Assembly: GCA_007131555.1 (NCBI GenBank)
Contig: SLQH01000170.1
Span: 1-8,740, forward strand
DNA: 8,740 nt
DNA from: Planctomycetota bacterium
GTDB lineage: Bacteria > Planctomycetota > UBA11346
Direction of reading: 5' to 3'
Notes under the pieces: model-generated
Database searches by the model: none
Told to the model about the DNA's origin: nothing
The model's input: the letters and a program-made list of their open reading frames with translations, nothing else
Position numbers and translations under genes: made by a program
Part shown: piece after piece, positions 1 through 8,100 of the stretch
Layout: each line of letters opens with the position of its first letter
Position numbering within the stretch: the first letter of the stretch is position 1

Positions 1-628
1 ATGTCGGATCGATTGTCGGCCGCGTAGCCCACCAGTTGTTCCGGGGCCACGTATTGCGGCGTGCCAAAAATTTCGTCCGAGTGGTCCTCCATGATGTCCT
101 CGCGCACCCGGGCCAGTCCCAGGTCGGCCAGCTTGACCTGGCCGTCATTGCCCAGGATGATGTTCTCAGGTTTGACGTCACGGTGGATGAGGCCTTTTCA
201 TGGGCAAAACGCAGGGCATCGGCAATCGCCCGGATATGCTGCAAGGCGACGGCTTCCGGCATCGGGCCATCCTCGTTGACGATCTGCTTGAGTGTCCGAC
301 CGGCGACATACTCCATGGAAAAGTAGTGCCAACGGCCACTGGAACCGCAGTCGTAGACGTGGATCAGGTTGGGATGTGAGAGGTTGGCGGCGGCTCTGGC
401 CTCCCGCAGGAAGCGCTCGACGAACTGCTGATCCTGGGCCAGACGTGGGGCCAGGATCTTGACCGCGACCTCGCGATCGACCGATTCCTGGCGGGCCAGG
501 AAGACTCCCCCCATGCCGCCCATGCCCAGGCGTCGCAAGAGGGTGTAACCGGTGATGGTCGGCACCACCCGTTTGGGCGGAGGGGTCTTGGTTGCTGAAT
601 TGTTCGATGATAGCGGAGGTGTCGTCAT
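1..628 (-). CDS. Hanks-type Ser/Thr protein kinase, N-terminal part, frame broken by one base, cut by window edge
   Basis: This gene encodes a eukaryotic-like protein kinase that would phosphorylate Ser/Thr on proteins. From ATG 628 the frame shows a Pro/Ser/Thr-rich leader (residues 1-26), a glycine-rich ATP loop GMGGMGGV (35-42), the VAVKIL strand with catalytic Lys57, a helix-C glutamate at Glu76 (FLREA) and the hinge FSMEYV (103-108). At Lys145 the frame breaks. The conserved second half, HRDVKPEN (starting at 185), DLG in place of DFG (117-125) and GTPQYVAPEQ, lies in the -1 frame and runs to the left edge. The unshifted frame has no stop before the edge, but its residues look nothing like a kinase. 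Start support: AGGA at 632-635 and again at 639-642, 3 and 10 bases before ATG. The rest of the catalytic domain and any membrane or sensor domain lie outside. The family call is secure; whether the gene is active is not. Confidence 0.9.
   Translation of the reverse strand, partial: MTTPPLSSNNSATKTPPPKRVVPTITGYTLLRRLGMGGMGGVFLARQESVDREVAVKILAPRLAQDQQFVERFLREARAAANLSHPNLIHVYDCGSSGRWHYFSMEYVAGRTLKQIVNEDGPMPEAVALQHIRAIADALRFAHEKASSTVTSNLRTSSWAMTARSSWPTWDWPGCARTSWRTTRTKFLARRNTWPRNNWWATRPTIDPT
189..202 (-). other. Single-base frame break in the kinase gene
   Basis: On the minus strand the codons read CAT GAA AAG GCC TCA. The kinase consensus needs HEK-G-L-I-H-R-D, that is AAG GGC CTC ATC. One G is missing after the AAAAG run, so everything after Lys145 shifts. 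Re-reading the last G of AAG (a -1 slip) gives GGC CTC ATC CAC CGT GAC and restores the catalytic loop exactly. Three explanations fit: a sequencing or assembly error beside a short homopolymer, a real inactivating deletion, or -1 slippage at A-AAG. The full X-XXY-YYZ slippery heptamer is not present, because the preceding codon is GAA, so programmed slippage is the least likely of the three. Confidence 0.85.
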
Positions 629-654
629 GGGTCCTGGTTCCTGGTCATGGTCTG

Positions 655-680
655 ATGCCGGTCAGGTCATCGACCGGCAT
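655..680. promoter_or_regulatory. Perfect 9-bp inverted repeat upstream of the kinase start
   Basis: The arms ATGCCGGTC (655-663) and GACCGGCAT (672-680) are perfectly complementary around an 8-base loop. The near edge is 26 bases before the kinase ATG at 628. A smaller hairpin lies beside it, CCTGC (687-691) with GCAGG (698-702). No T-run follows on the minus strand, so it is not a classical intrinsic terminator for the upstream genes. A regulator-binding operator or a structured 5' leader is more likely, but which of the two cannot be told from sequence. The 10-mer GTCTGATGCC occurs at 650-659 and again at 709-718, also in this gap. Confidence 0.45.
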
Positions 681-756
681 GCGTTACCTGCGGGCTAGCA
701 GGCACGTAGTCTGATGCCAGGACTATTTCGCAGGCTGCCGCCACAGGGCCGAGCGC

Positions 757-786
757 GTTATCGGTGCCTCACGGCATCAACGACAA
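757..786 (-). promoter_or_regulatory. Weak sigma70-like promoter candidate for the kinase
   Basis: On the minus strand TTGTCG (781-786) is followed after 18 bases by GATAAC (757-762). Each hexamer matches four of six consensus positions (TTGACA, TATAAT). It lies in the 191-base gap between the protease stop and the kinase start, about 130 bases before the ATG. In GC-rich DNA such partial matches arise by chance, so this is only a candidate. It would let the kinase be transcribed apart from the upstream operon. Confidence 0.15.
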
Positions 787-819
787 CAGGCTTGCGCAGT
801 CGCTTCTGTGCGTTTAGGG

Positions 820-2418
820 TCACTCGTTCTGCCAAGCGGCGGCCTGCTCTGGGGCGCTGTCAGCCAGGGCCTCAAAACGCTGCCGCCAATCAGGGACATT
901 GCGGCGCAGGATGTAGCGATCGCGATGGGTGATGGCGTGGGCCGGCATATGGAGCACGGCTTCGATGGCCTGTTCCCGGTCATAGATTTCGCCATGCAAG
1001 AGGTTCCGCATCACTGCCGCCCGATCCTGTTGTTGCAGACGACTGACCAGCAGCATGACGTGATCACGATACTGTGGCCATGGCCACATATCCTGGGCAA
1101 CGTCGGGCCACTCGACCAGCATGACGTAGCTGAGTCGCGGGTGCTGCAGGCTCAGACGCAGGACCGCCTCTGCGCGATGGGGATGGGAACTGTCCAGGCT
1201 GATCAGGTCTTCGCAGATGGCCAGGACCTCATCGTTGCTGAGGGAGGCGGCGCGGTGGTCGATGGTGTCTGGATCAAGCATGCCCAGCAGCAGCCAGCGC
1301 CGTCGGGCATCGATGGATGAGGTCCAGAGGTCCTCGATCAGGGCTTGGCGACGTGTCTGGGGCAGTCGTCCGGCCTGATGCTGGGCGGCCAGACGTTGGG
1401 CGATGGGCCGGTGGTCGGGCATATCGATGATCAACTGGCGGGCTGCCCGTCGCCAAGCCTGATGGTGGGCAATGGCCAGGACCGGGGTCAGAACGGCGGC
1501 CACGCCCAGGCAGATCGGGACCGTCCACAGCAGACGACGATGGCTGCCATTGCGGTGGTGGGCCCAGGCGATGGCCAGCAACCAGGCTCCGCCCAGCAGA
1601 CAGATGAGGACCAGATCCCAGGATGCCGTCATGGCTCCGCCAACCAGTACGGCGATCAGGTTGTGAACGCCGTGGGCGATGATGCAGGGATACAAGCGGC
1701 CGGTGTGGAGATAGATCAGACCCAGGACCGGACCCAGCAACAGGGTCAGGACCACCTGAATGCCGGTGCCATGGGCTGCCGCGAACAGCAGGGAGGACAG
1801 GGTGATGGCCGATATCGGTCCGAGGCGGGCGGCAATGTAGGGGAGCAGACGACCCCGGAAGAACCATTCTTCGATGATCGCCGGCAACACCACAAAGCGG
1901 ATCAGGGTCAGGCCGGCCAGCACAGGTGCGCCGAGATTGTGATGCTGGTCGTAGAATACCAGATGGGCGCCGAACAGGCTCGGTCGCCAGGAGATCAGCA
2001 ATAGCAGCAGGGACTGCACTGCCGGTTGCAAAAACAGGATCAAGCCAATGGCCAGGGCACTGGCCTGGGCCACCGGCCACGGGGTCATGGTGACTGGCCT
2101 GGTCCGCACCATGAGTGCCGAGGCGGCCAGTAACAGCAGGATGGGCAGATGGGCATTGGGCCCCAGGGCGTGGAGGGCCGTGGACCAGGGCATGCCAGGC
2201 AGGGCCAGCATCAAGCCCGCGATGCCGAACATGACGCCGCTGCTGTGCAGCACTGCCGAGGCGGCCAGACGGGGAGTCAAGGCTCGACGGCGACGTCCGT
2301 CTGTTGTCCGATTATGTCTACCATGTCGCCGCCGTAGCCCGGACCCAGTGCCCACCGGTGATGGCGATGGGCAGGAGTCCGGACTGACGGCAGGATCGAT
2401 GTCCGGCTGTTGGTTCAC
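820..2418 (-). CDS. CPBP-family intramembrane metalloprotease with long C-terminal helical extension
   Basis: This is a CPBP/Abi-type (Rce1-like) integral membrane protein, a family of predicted metal-dependent proteases acting inside the membrane. All three family motifs are present: EEWFFR (Glu183, Glu184, Arg188), FAAAH (Phe212-His216) and HGVHN (His249, Asn253). An Arg-rich, low-complexity N-terminus (residues 28-50) precedes about eight hydrophobic segments between about 52 and 317; the basic stretch suggests a cytoplasmic N-terminus. Residues about 330-532 are soluble, rich in Arg, Trp and Leu, helix-like and perhaps HEAT-like, and are not part of the usual CPBP domain of 200-300 residues. 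I recognise no family there. The start is GTG at 2418, four bases after the upstream stop. An in-frame TGA at 2434-2436 excludes a longer start, and the nearby ATG codons are out of frame. There is no good Shine-Dalgarno sequence, so translational coupling is likely. A later GTG (Val22) is an alternative start. The substrate is unknown. Confidence 0.87.
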   Translation of the reverse strand: MNQQPDIDPAVSPDSCPSPSPVGTGSGLRRRHGRHNRTTDGRRRRALTPRLAASAVLHSSGVMFGIAGLMLALPGMPWSTALHALGPNAHLPILLLLAASALMVRTRPVTMTPWPVAQASALAIGLILFLQPAVQSLLLLLISWRPSLFGAHLVFYDQHHNLGAPVLAGLTLIRFVVLPAIIEEWFFRGRLLPYIAARLGPISAITLSSLLFAAAHGTGIQVVLTLLLGPVLGLIYLHTGRLYPCIIAHGVHNLIAVLVGGAMTASWDLVLICLLGGAWLLAIAWAHHRNGSHRRLLWTVPICLGVAAVLTPVLAIAHHQAWRRAARQLIIDMPDHRPIAQRLAAQHQAGRLPQTRRQALIEDLWTSSIDARRRWLLLGMLDPDTIDHRAASLSNDEVLAICEDLISLDSSHPHRAEAVLRLSLQHPRLSYVMLVEWPDVAQDMWPWPQYRDHVMLLVSRLQQQDRAAVMRNLLHGEIYDREQAIEAVLHMPAHAITHRDRYILRRNVPDWRQRFEALADSAPEQAAAWQNE

Positions 2419-2422
2419 CCCA

Positions 2423-5161
2423 TCATGACTCGGTCAGGGTGCGGACTCGGGCATTGAGGCCAGCCAGCTGTTCGCGCATCCGACGATTCTCCTCCATGGC
2501 TGAGTCGAGGCGCTCCTGGAGGCGTTCGTTTTCTTCACGATTGGCCTGGACCTGCTGGTCCAGCTTCTGGCGCATGTTCTGGTTGAGACTACGCAGGCTG
2601 GCGTTGTCGGCCTTGGCATCGGCAAGATCGCGCTCCAGGCCATGCTGGATGGCGATGAGTTCGTCGCGCTGGGCGTGGGCATGATCCAGTTCATCGCGTA
2701 GTTCGCCGGCGGCCTCGGCGGCCTCCAGATTCTCCTCAAGGTCACGATTACGGGCTTGTTGGGCGGCCAGTTCCTCACTGATATTGTGCAGGCGCAGTTC
2801 CAGTTCGCCAACGTGGGCGGTCTGGGCTGCGGCTTCATCAAGTTCTGAGCGCAGGGTGCTGAGCTGGGCATCGCGTTCGTCAATGCTGGATTCCAGTTCA
2901 CCAATCCGGGCTTGCAGGGTGGCGATGGTCGATTCGAGCTCTTCACGCTGGTCGATGGTGGTGGCCTCGGTATTGCGGCGCTGGCGCTGTTCTTCAGTCA
3001 AACGGCGCTTGAGATCACCGATCTCCTGGCTGGCACCCTCGCTGATCGAGGCCTCACGGGCCTTGATCTCCTCCAGTTCAGCACGCGATTGCTTGAGGGC
3101 GGTACGCAGGCCGGTCAGTTCGTCATTGGCCTTGGTCAGGGCCGCCTCCCGCTCGGTCAGGGTCTGTTCGGTCTTGGCGGCCTTCTTGAGTTGACGGGTC
3201 AGTTCCTGATGTTCCTGGGTGAGGGCCCGGATCTGGTCTTCACCGTGGGTGCAGGTCTTGCTGCGTTCCTGCAGGTTCTTCTCCAGCTCGCTGATGGTGC
3301 GGTTGCGCTCGTTGAGGCTGTCACCGCGACGTTGCATCTCCTGGGTGACCTGGCTCAGGCGGGCTGCGACCTTCTCGACCACATCAATGGCGGCCTTGAC
3401 CATCTGGACCCCGGTGTCGGCTCCAGCGCTGTCATCATCCAGGCGCTGGAAGGTCTTGGTGAAACGGCCCAGTTGCATGCCGCTTTTGAGATTGGTCACC
3501 GACAGGGCGGCATCGGTCGCGGTGGCCAGATCAACCAGGGAGCCGCCGAGCTGTTTCTGGGCGGCGGTGAGCAGGGCGTTCTGACGGGCCTGTTTGTCGG
3601 CTTGGCGGCTCAGACCATCACGTTCAGCCAGGACGGTCTTGAGCTGGGCCTGCAGTTCCTTGGCCTGTTCAGCCCGGGCCCCCAGCTTGTCCACCTCGCT
3701 GGTGAGGGCGGCCTGTTCAGTACGCAGCTGGCTGAGTTCCTTGTTGCGGGCGGTCAATTCCTGGCTCAGGCGGTCGACGTCGGCGACGCTGGCCTCATGC
3801 TGGGCGCTGACCCGTTCGAGATCGGCTTGCACCTGACGCAGATCGCGCAGGGTGTCGGCCAGTTGCTGGGCCTGCTCCTCATGATCGCCGCCCAGCTTGG
3901 CAAGGCGATCCTGGAGATCGGCAATGGCGGTGAAGGTGGTCTTGCGGCGTTCGCGCAGCACATCGCTCATGGCCCGGGCGGCCTGTTGGATGTCTTCGGT
4001 CATGTCATTGGCGAAGACCTCGTCGACTTCGCCATCCAGCGCTTCGCCGGCCTCGCCGATCACCGCTTCCAGTTCATCACGGACCAGGGTCAACGGCGGC
4101 AGTTCCAAGCGGTCATTGCCGGCCCCGTCGCTTTCGGCGATGGTCAGCAGATGTTCAGCCAAGGCCAACAGGGCCTGGTCGGCATCACGGGCAGTCGTCA
4201 ACAACTGCTGGATGCGTTCCTCGCGGGCCGTCACCTGGGCGGTGGCGGCACCCAGGGCACCTTCGATCTCCTCAATCCGTTCATTGAGACGGATCTCCTG
4301 CTCGCTGGCGGCAGTGGCAGCGGCCTGTGAACGGGCTTCAAGGTCCTCCAACTCATCTTGCAGGCGGGCCACGCTGGCCTGGGCGTCAGCCAACTGGCTG
4401 CGGGTGCTGTCTAGCTCGCTCGTGGCGGCCTTCAATTGTTCCTGGAGTGCGGCCCGTTCCTTGTCGAGGCCGTTGTTGCGGCCCTCAAGATCGGCGACAT
4501 GGCGCTGCAGCAGCTTGACCCGGTTGCTTTGGACCTTGGCTCGTGAGCCCAGGCTCTGGACCAGTTCCCGGCCCAGTTGCAGGGTGGCGGTCATGGCCGC
4601 CAGGGGATCCTGACCCTCGTCACCGGCCTTGAGACGTTCGCGCAATTGGTCGAGGTTCTGGGTGTCGTCCTCTTCAGCGAGGGGCAGCAGCGGATCAGGG
4701 GCCGCAGCCAGGCTGGTGCTCAGGGCTCGCAGGGCCTTGAGGGACTGCTGTACGGCCCGCTCAACCCCGGCCGCCTGCTCCTGCAGGGCCGCGATGGTCT
4801 GTTGGGCCTGGTCGCGCTCTTCTTGCAGGCGTTCGTGTTCGGCACTCTGTTGGCGGGCTTCCTGGGCTTCCAGGTTGGCCAGGTTCTTCTGGACCGAAGC
4901 CAGGGCCCGTTGGGCTTCATGGGCCTGCTGGATGAGGGTGCAGAGCCGGGCACTTTCGGCCTGCTGCTGGTCGCGCATATGGGCCAGATCGGGGTTGCGC
5001 CCAGCTGCTGGCGCCGTGGTTGCCGTTCTGAGCGCTGCCGTGGTCGTTGCCGGTCGGGGCTTGGCCACGGTTCTGGCGCTGGTCTTGGCCTTGGCGGCTG
5101 GGCGCGTGGTCTTGGAGGCCTTGACAGCCTTGGCGTTCTTGGAGGCAGATGAGCGGGCCAT
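2423..5161 (-). CDS. Large coiled-coil protein with basic Lys/Ala/Thr tail (912 aa)
   Basis: I recognise no named family. Residues 1-56 form a basic tail rich in Ala, Lys, Thr and Pro, with Lys at 8, 11, 14, 17, 24, 26 and 34, resembling histone H1-like or AlgP-like tails. The remainder is a long Gln/Glu/Arg/Leu heptad rod, interrupted at about residues 138-225, 320-415 and 530-605 by non-heptad, helix-rich stretches containing Pro, Gly and aromatic residues. It has no signal peptide, no membrane segment and no Walker or ABC signature motif, so an SMC-like label would rest only on coiled-coil similarity. It is probably a cytoplasmic scaffold or filament protein. The ATG at 5161 has AAGGGA seven bases upstream. 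The gene follows its larger neighbour by 37 bases and precedes the protease by 4. It shares with that neighbour a QRLDDD motif (572-577) at the same distance from the end and a similar C-terminus. The Ser/Thr-rich tail could be phosphorylated, but nothing here shows that. Confidence 0.82.
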   Translation of the reverse strand: MARSSASKNAKAVKASKTTRPAAKAKTSARTVAKPRPATTTAALRTATTAPAAGRNPDLAHMRDQQQAESARLCTLIQQAHEAQRALASVQKNLANLEAQEARQQSAEHERLQEERDQAQQTIAALQEQAAGVERAVQQSLKALRALSTSLAAAPDPLLPLAEEDDTQNLDQLRERLKAGDEGQDPLAAMTATLQLGRELVQSLGSRAKVQSNRVKLLQRHVADLEGRNNGLDKERAALQEQLKAATSELDSTRSQLADAQASVARLQDELEDLEARSQAAATAASEQEIRLNERIEEIEGALGAATAQVTAREERIQQLLTTARDADQALLALAEHLLTIAESDGAGNDRLELPPLTLVRDELEAVIGEAGEALDGEVDEVFANDMTEDIQQAARAMSDVLRERRKTTFTAIADLQDRLAKLGGDHEEQAQQLADTLRDLRQVQADLERVSAQHEASVADVDRLSQELTARNKELSQLRTEQAALTSEVDKLGARAEQAKELQAQLKTVLAERDGLSRQADKQARQNALLTAAQKQLGGSLVDLATATDAALSVTNLKSGMQLGRFTKTFQRLDDDSAGADTGVQMVKAAIDVVEKVAARLSQVTQEMQRRGDSLNERNRTISELEKNLQERSKTCTHGEDQIRALTQEHQELTRQLKKAAKTEQTLTEREAALTKANDELTGLRTALKQSRAELEEIKAREASISEGASQEIGDLKRRLTEEQRQRRNTEATTIDQREELESTIATLQARIGELESSIDERDAQLSTLRSELDEAAAQTAHVGELELRLHNISEELAAQQARNRDLEENLEAAEAAGELRDELDHAHAQRDELIAIQHGLERDLADAKADNASLRSLNQNMRQKLDQQVQANREENERLQERLDSAMEENRRMREQLAGLNARVRTLTES

Positions 5162-5168
5162 GGTGGGT

Positions 5169-5174
5169 TCCCTT
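5169..5174 (-). promoter_or_regulatory. Ribosome binding site of the 912-aa coiled-coil gene
   Basis: AAGGGA on the minus strand lies seven bases before the ATG at 5161. It fixes that start and sits within the 37-base gap after the stop of the upstream coiled-coil gene. The gap shows no terminator, which supports co-transcription. Confidence 0.6.
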
Positions 5175-5199
5175 CAGCAAAGAGGAGGATGGATGATGA

Positions 5200-8100
5200 T
5201 CAGGTCGATTCGAGGGCTTTGATACGGGCCTTGAGCCCGGTGATGTCGCGTTTGAGGGTGCGGATCTGGGCCAGGGCGGCCTCGTGGGCTTCCTGGGCCT
5301 GTTCCAGTTCTGCCCCTTGGGCGGCCAAGCGGGCCTGCCAGTCCTTGGTCTGCCGGTCGCGGCTCTTCTGGAGGCTGGTGAGCCGCGCCCGTTCTTCGGC
5401 CAAGTGCCGTTCGCTGGCCCGCAGACGACTCTGAAGGTCTACGAGCTGCTGTTGTTCGCGCTTGCGGGCTTCGTCGTGTTCCGGTTGGCTGGCTTCATTG
5501 AGGCGTTCGAGCTGGTTCTCCAGCAGGGAACGAGCCTTGGTGGCTTCGTTGAGCTTGTTGTTGAGAGAGCTGATGCGGGCTTGCAGGCCGATGGCCTCCA
5601 GGCGCTGCTCCTTGAGCTGGTCGATCTCGGCCGCTTGTCGGGCCATGTCATCATCGCGACGACGGACGGTCTGACGGAGTTCGTCGATCTGGTGGGCGGC
5701 CTGGGCCTCAGCGGCGCTGGCCCGCTCGCTCACGGCGTCCAGTTCCTGGCGCAGGGCGGCGAGTTCGGCGCTGCGTTGTTCGAGTGTGGCCCGGGCATCA
5801 TCGCAGGCGGCCTGGAGATGATCAGCGGCCGCTTGATGACTGGCAATCTGCTCATCCAGGCTGGCCTGCCATTGCCGCTGGGCCTGTTCGTGGGCCGTGG
5901 CGGCGACATCACCTGCGGCCTCCAGGGCCACGATACGTTCGTGCAGCGTGTTCTTCTCTGACTCCACAGTGCTCAGGTTGTGGCGCTGCTGTTCGATCAG
6001 GGTCTGGGCCTGCTCCAAACGCTCAGTGAGGTCTTGGGCGGTTTGCTGCTGCTGATCGACTTGTTGCTGGAGATCGCGCACCGATGATTCCAGATCAATG
6101 CGCTGCCGCCGGGTGTGTTCCAGTTCATCATGGAAGGATTGCAGCTGACCACTGATGCGGGTGATCAGATGACAGCCGTAGTCGGCGGTGGTCTTGGCGC
6201 TCTCGTCACTGTCCTCAAGGCGCTGGGTCCACCGCATGGTGCTGCGTGAGAACTGTCGGGCATCGCCGGTGAACTCAAGGCCGAGATGGTCAAAGCGTTC
6301 GTTGGCCAGCAGGCCGAGTTGCTTGAGAGCAGCGATGATGCTGTTGAGGGCGGCATGATCGTCTTCATGCTGCCGTTGCTGATCGGCGACGGTGTTGTTG
6401 GCCTGATCGAGGGTCTGTTCCAGACCGGGCACGCGATCGGCGATGGCCTGGACCGTGGCCAGTTCTTCGCTTAAGTGCTGACATTGGACGCGCAGGCCAG
6501 ACGTCTCCTGATGTAGGGAGTGCAGCTCTTCGTCCTGTTGTTGGCGGGTCGTCTCAAGGGCGCCGTGACGTTCCTCCAATTCACTGAGCTGCTGTCGGAC
6601 ATGCGACAGGGTCGCAGCGGTATCGCGTTGTTCCCTCAAGGCCTCTTCCAGGGCGCTGCTGAGCTCCTGCGCTTGCTGCCGGAGCGCGCTGAGCTGCTCA
6701 CTGAGTTCGAGTCCGTTGCGGTGGTCGGCCAGGGCCTGGGAGGCGAGGCCGTCGATCAGGGTCCGCAGTTCCTCGCTCACCTGGTCGATGGCGGGAGCAT
6801 CCATCGACTCCGGCCAGGCATCGCGCAGGGCGGTGGCCGTGTCGGCCAGGGCACGCAGAGGGCCATCAGTGGTGGCCAGGGTGCTGGCGATCGGTTCCAT
6901 CAGACGTCGGAGACCGGCGAGGGCCGCTTGGGCGAGGCCCTGTTGTGTGGCCAGGTGCTGTTGGCGGTCGGTCAGTTGTTGTTGCAGCTCTGTGCGTTGC
7001 TGGTCGAGGGCCTGACTGTCGGCGGTGAGGGCGGCGATACGCTCTTCCAGGCGGGCCTGCTCGGCTTGGGCCTGCTGTTGCTGTTCGGCCAATGTGCTTT
7101 CGGCTGCCGTCAGGGCGGCCCGGACCTGGTCCAGATCCTGGCTGAGCCCATCACGCGAGTGCTCGGCATCCTGGCAGCGTTGGTTCTGGGCGGCGAGTCC
7201 TTGTTCCAGGGACTGTATCGTCGCCTCGCGTTCACGCAGGGTGCCTTCGAGGCCAGCAAGCCGCTCTTCGATCTCACGTATGGTCTGCTCGGCTTCGGCG
7301 GCCAGTTCCAGGGTCTCGCCGTGGCGGGAGGCCAGGGTCATCAGGACATCCTGGGCCCCGCGCCAGCGCTCGTTGGCTCCGGCAATGTCGCGATACAAGG
7401 CGGCTTCATCCAGTTGGCGGGCTGCTGCCGCCTGGGCATGTTCCACCAGGGCCCGACCCAGGGTGCCGAGGCTGGCCGTGGCATCGACCAGGGGACCGCT
7501 GTCGACATCAGGACTGACGACATCAATGCGTTCTCCCAGTTCGGTTCCACCGTCCGCGATGGCGGTCAGGGCCAGGCTGGCGGCTTCGGCCAGGCGGATG
7601 ATGGTGCCGGCCAAGGCCTCCAGGGCGGTACTCAAGTCGTCTTCACGGCTGGCCGCCTGGGCTGCCTCATGCTGGGCATTGTCGAGGGCTCGTTCGTAGG
7701 CCCGGACCGCTTCAAGGCGTTCCTCTTCGACCTGCGACAATTGTTGATGCATGGCCTTGAGGCTGGTCGCAGCTTCGGCCTCAGCTCTCTTGAGGCGTTC
7801 GATGAGGGCGGCATGGGCGGCGACGTCTTCAGTGATGGTGACGCATTTCTGGGTAGCGTCTTCAGCAGCCTGACGGGTGGCGGCCAGTTCTTCACGCAGG
7901 GCGGCACAGGCGGCTCGTTCTTGTTCCAGTTCGGTCGCGATGGTGGCGCGTTCCTGTTCGCTGCTCTCAAGGCGGGCAGCGCTGGCGGCCTGCTCTTCGG
8001 CCATGGCCGCGTGCCGGGCCTGGGCCTCGGCCAAGGCCTCTTCACTGTGTCGCTGGGCGGCCTCGGCGGCGCAGAGCTGGTCGCGAGCCGTGTCCAGATC

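Noticed and set aside
655..680. Intrinsic terminator after the protease gene
   Set aside because: The hairpin is 140 bases past the stop and no T-run follows it on the minus strand.
1345..2004. Plus-strand open frame opposite the protease
   Set aside because: It is codon-aligned antisense to the CPBP gene, whose motifs EExxxR, FxxxH and HxxxN establish the minus strand as coding.
2912..4330. 472-codon open frame on the plus strand
   Set aside because: It is also codon-aligned antisense, here to the 912-aa coiled-coil gene. It has low-complexity composition and no recognisable motif.
5162..5199. Terminator or promoter in the gap between the two coiled-coil genes
   Set aside because: The 37-38 bases hold a ribosome binding site and a pyrimidine-rich stretch, but no stable hairpin or convincing -10/-35 pair.
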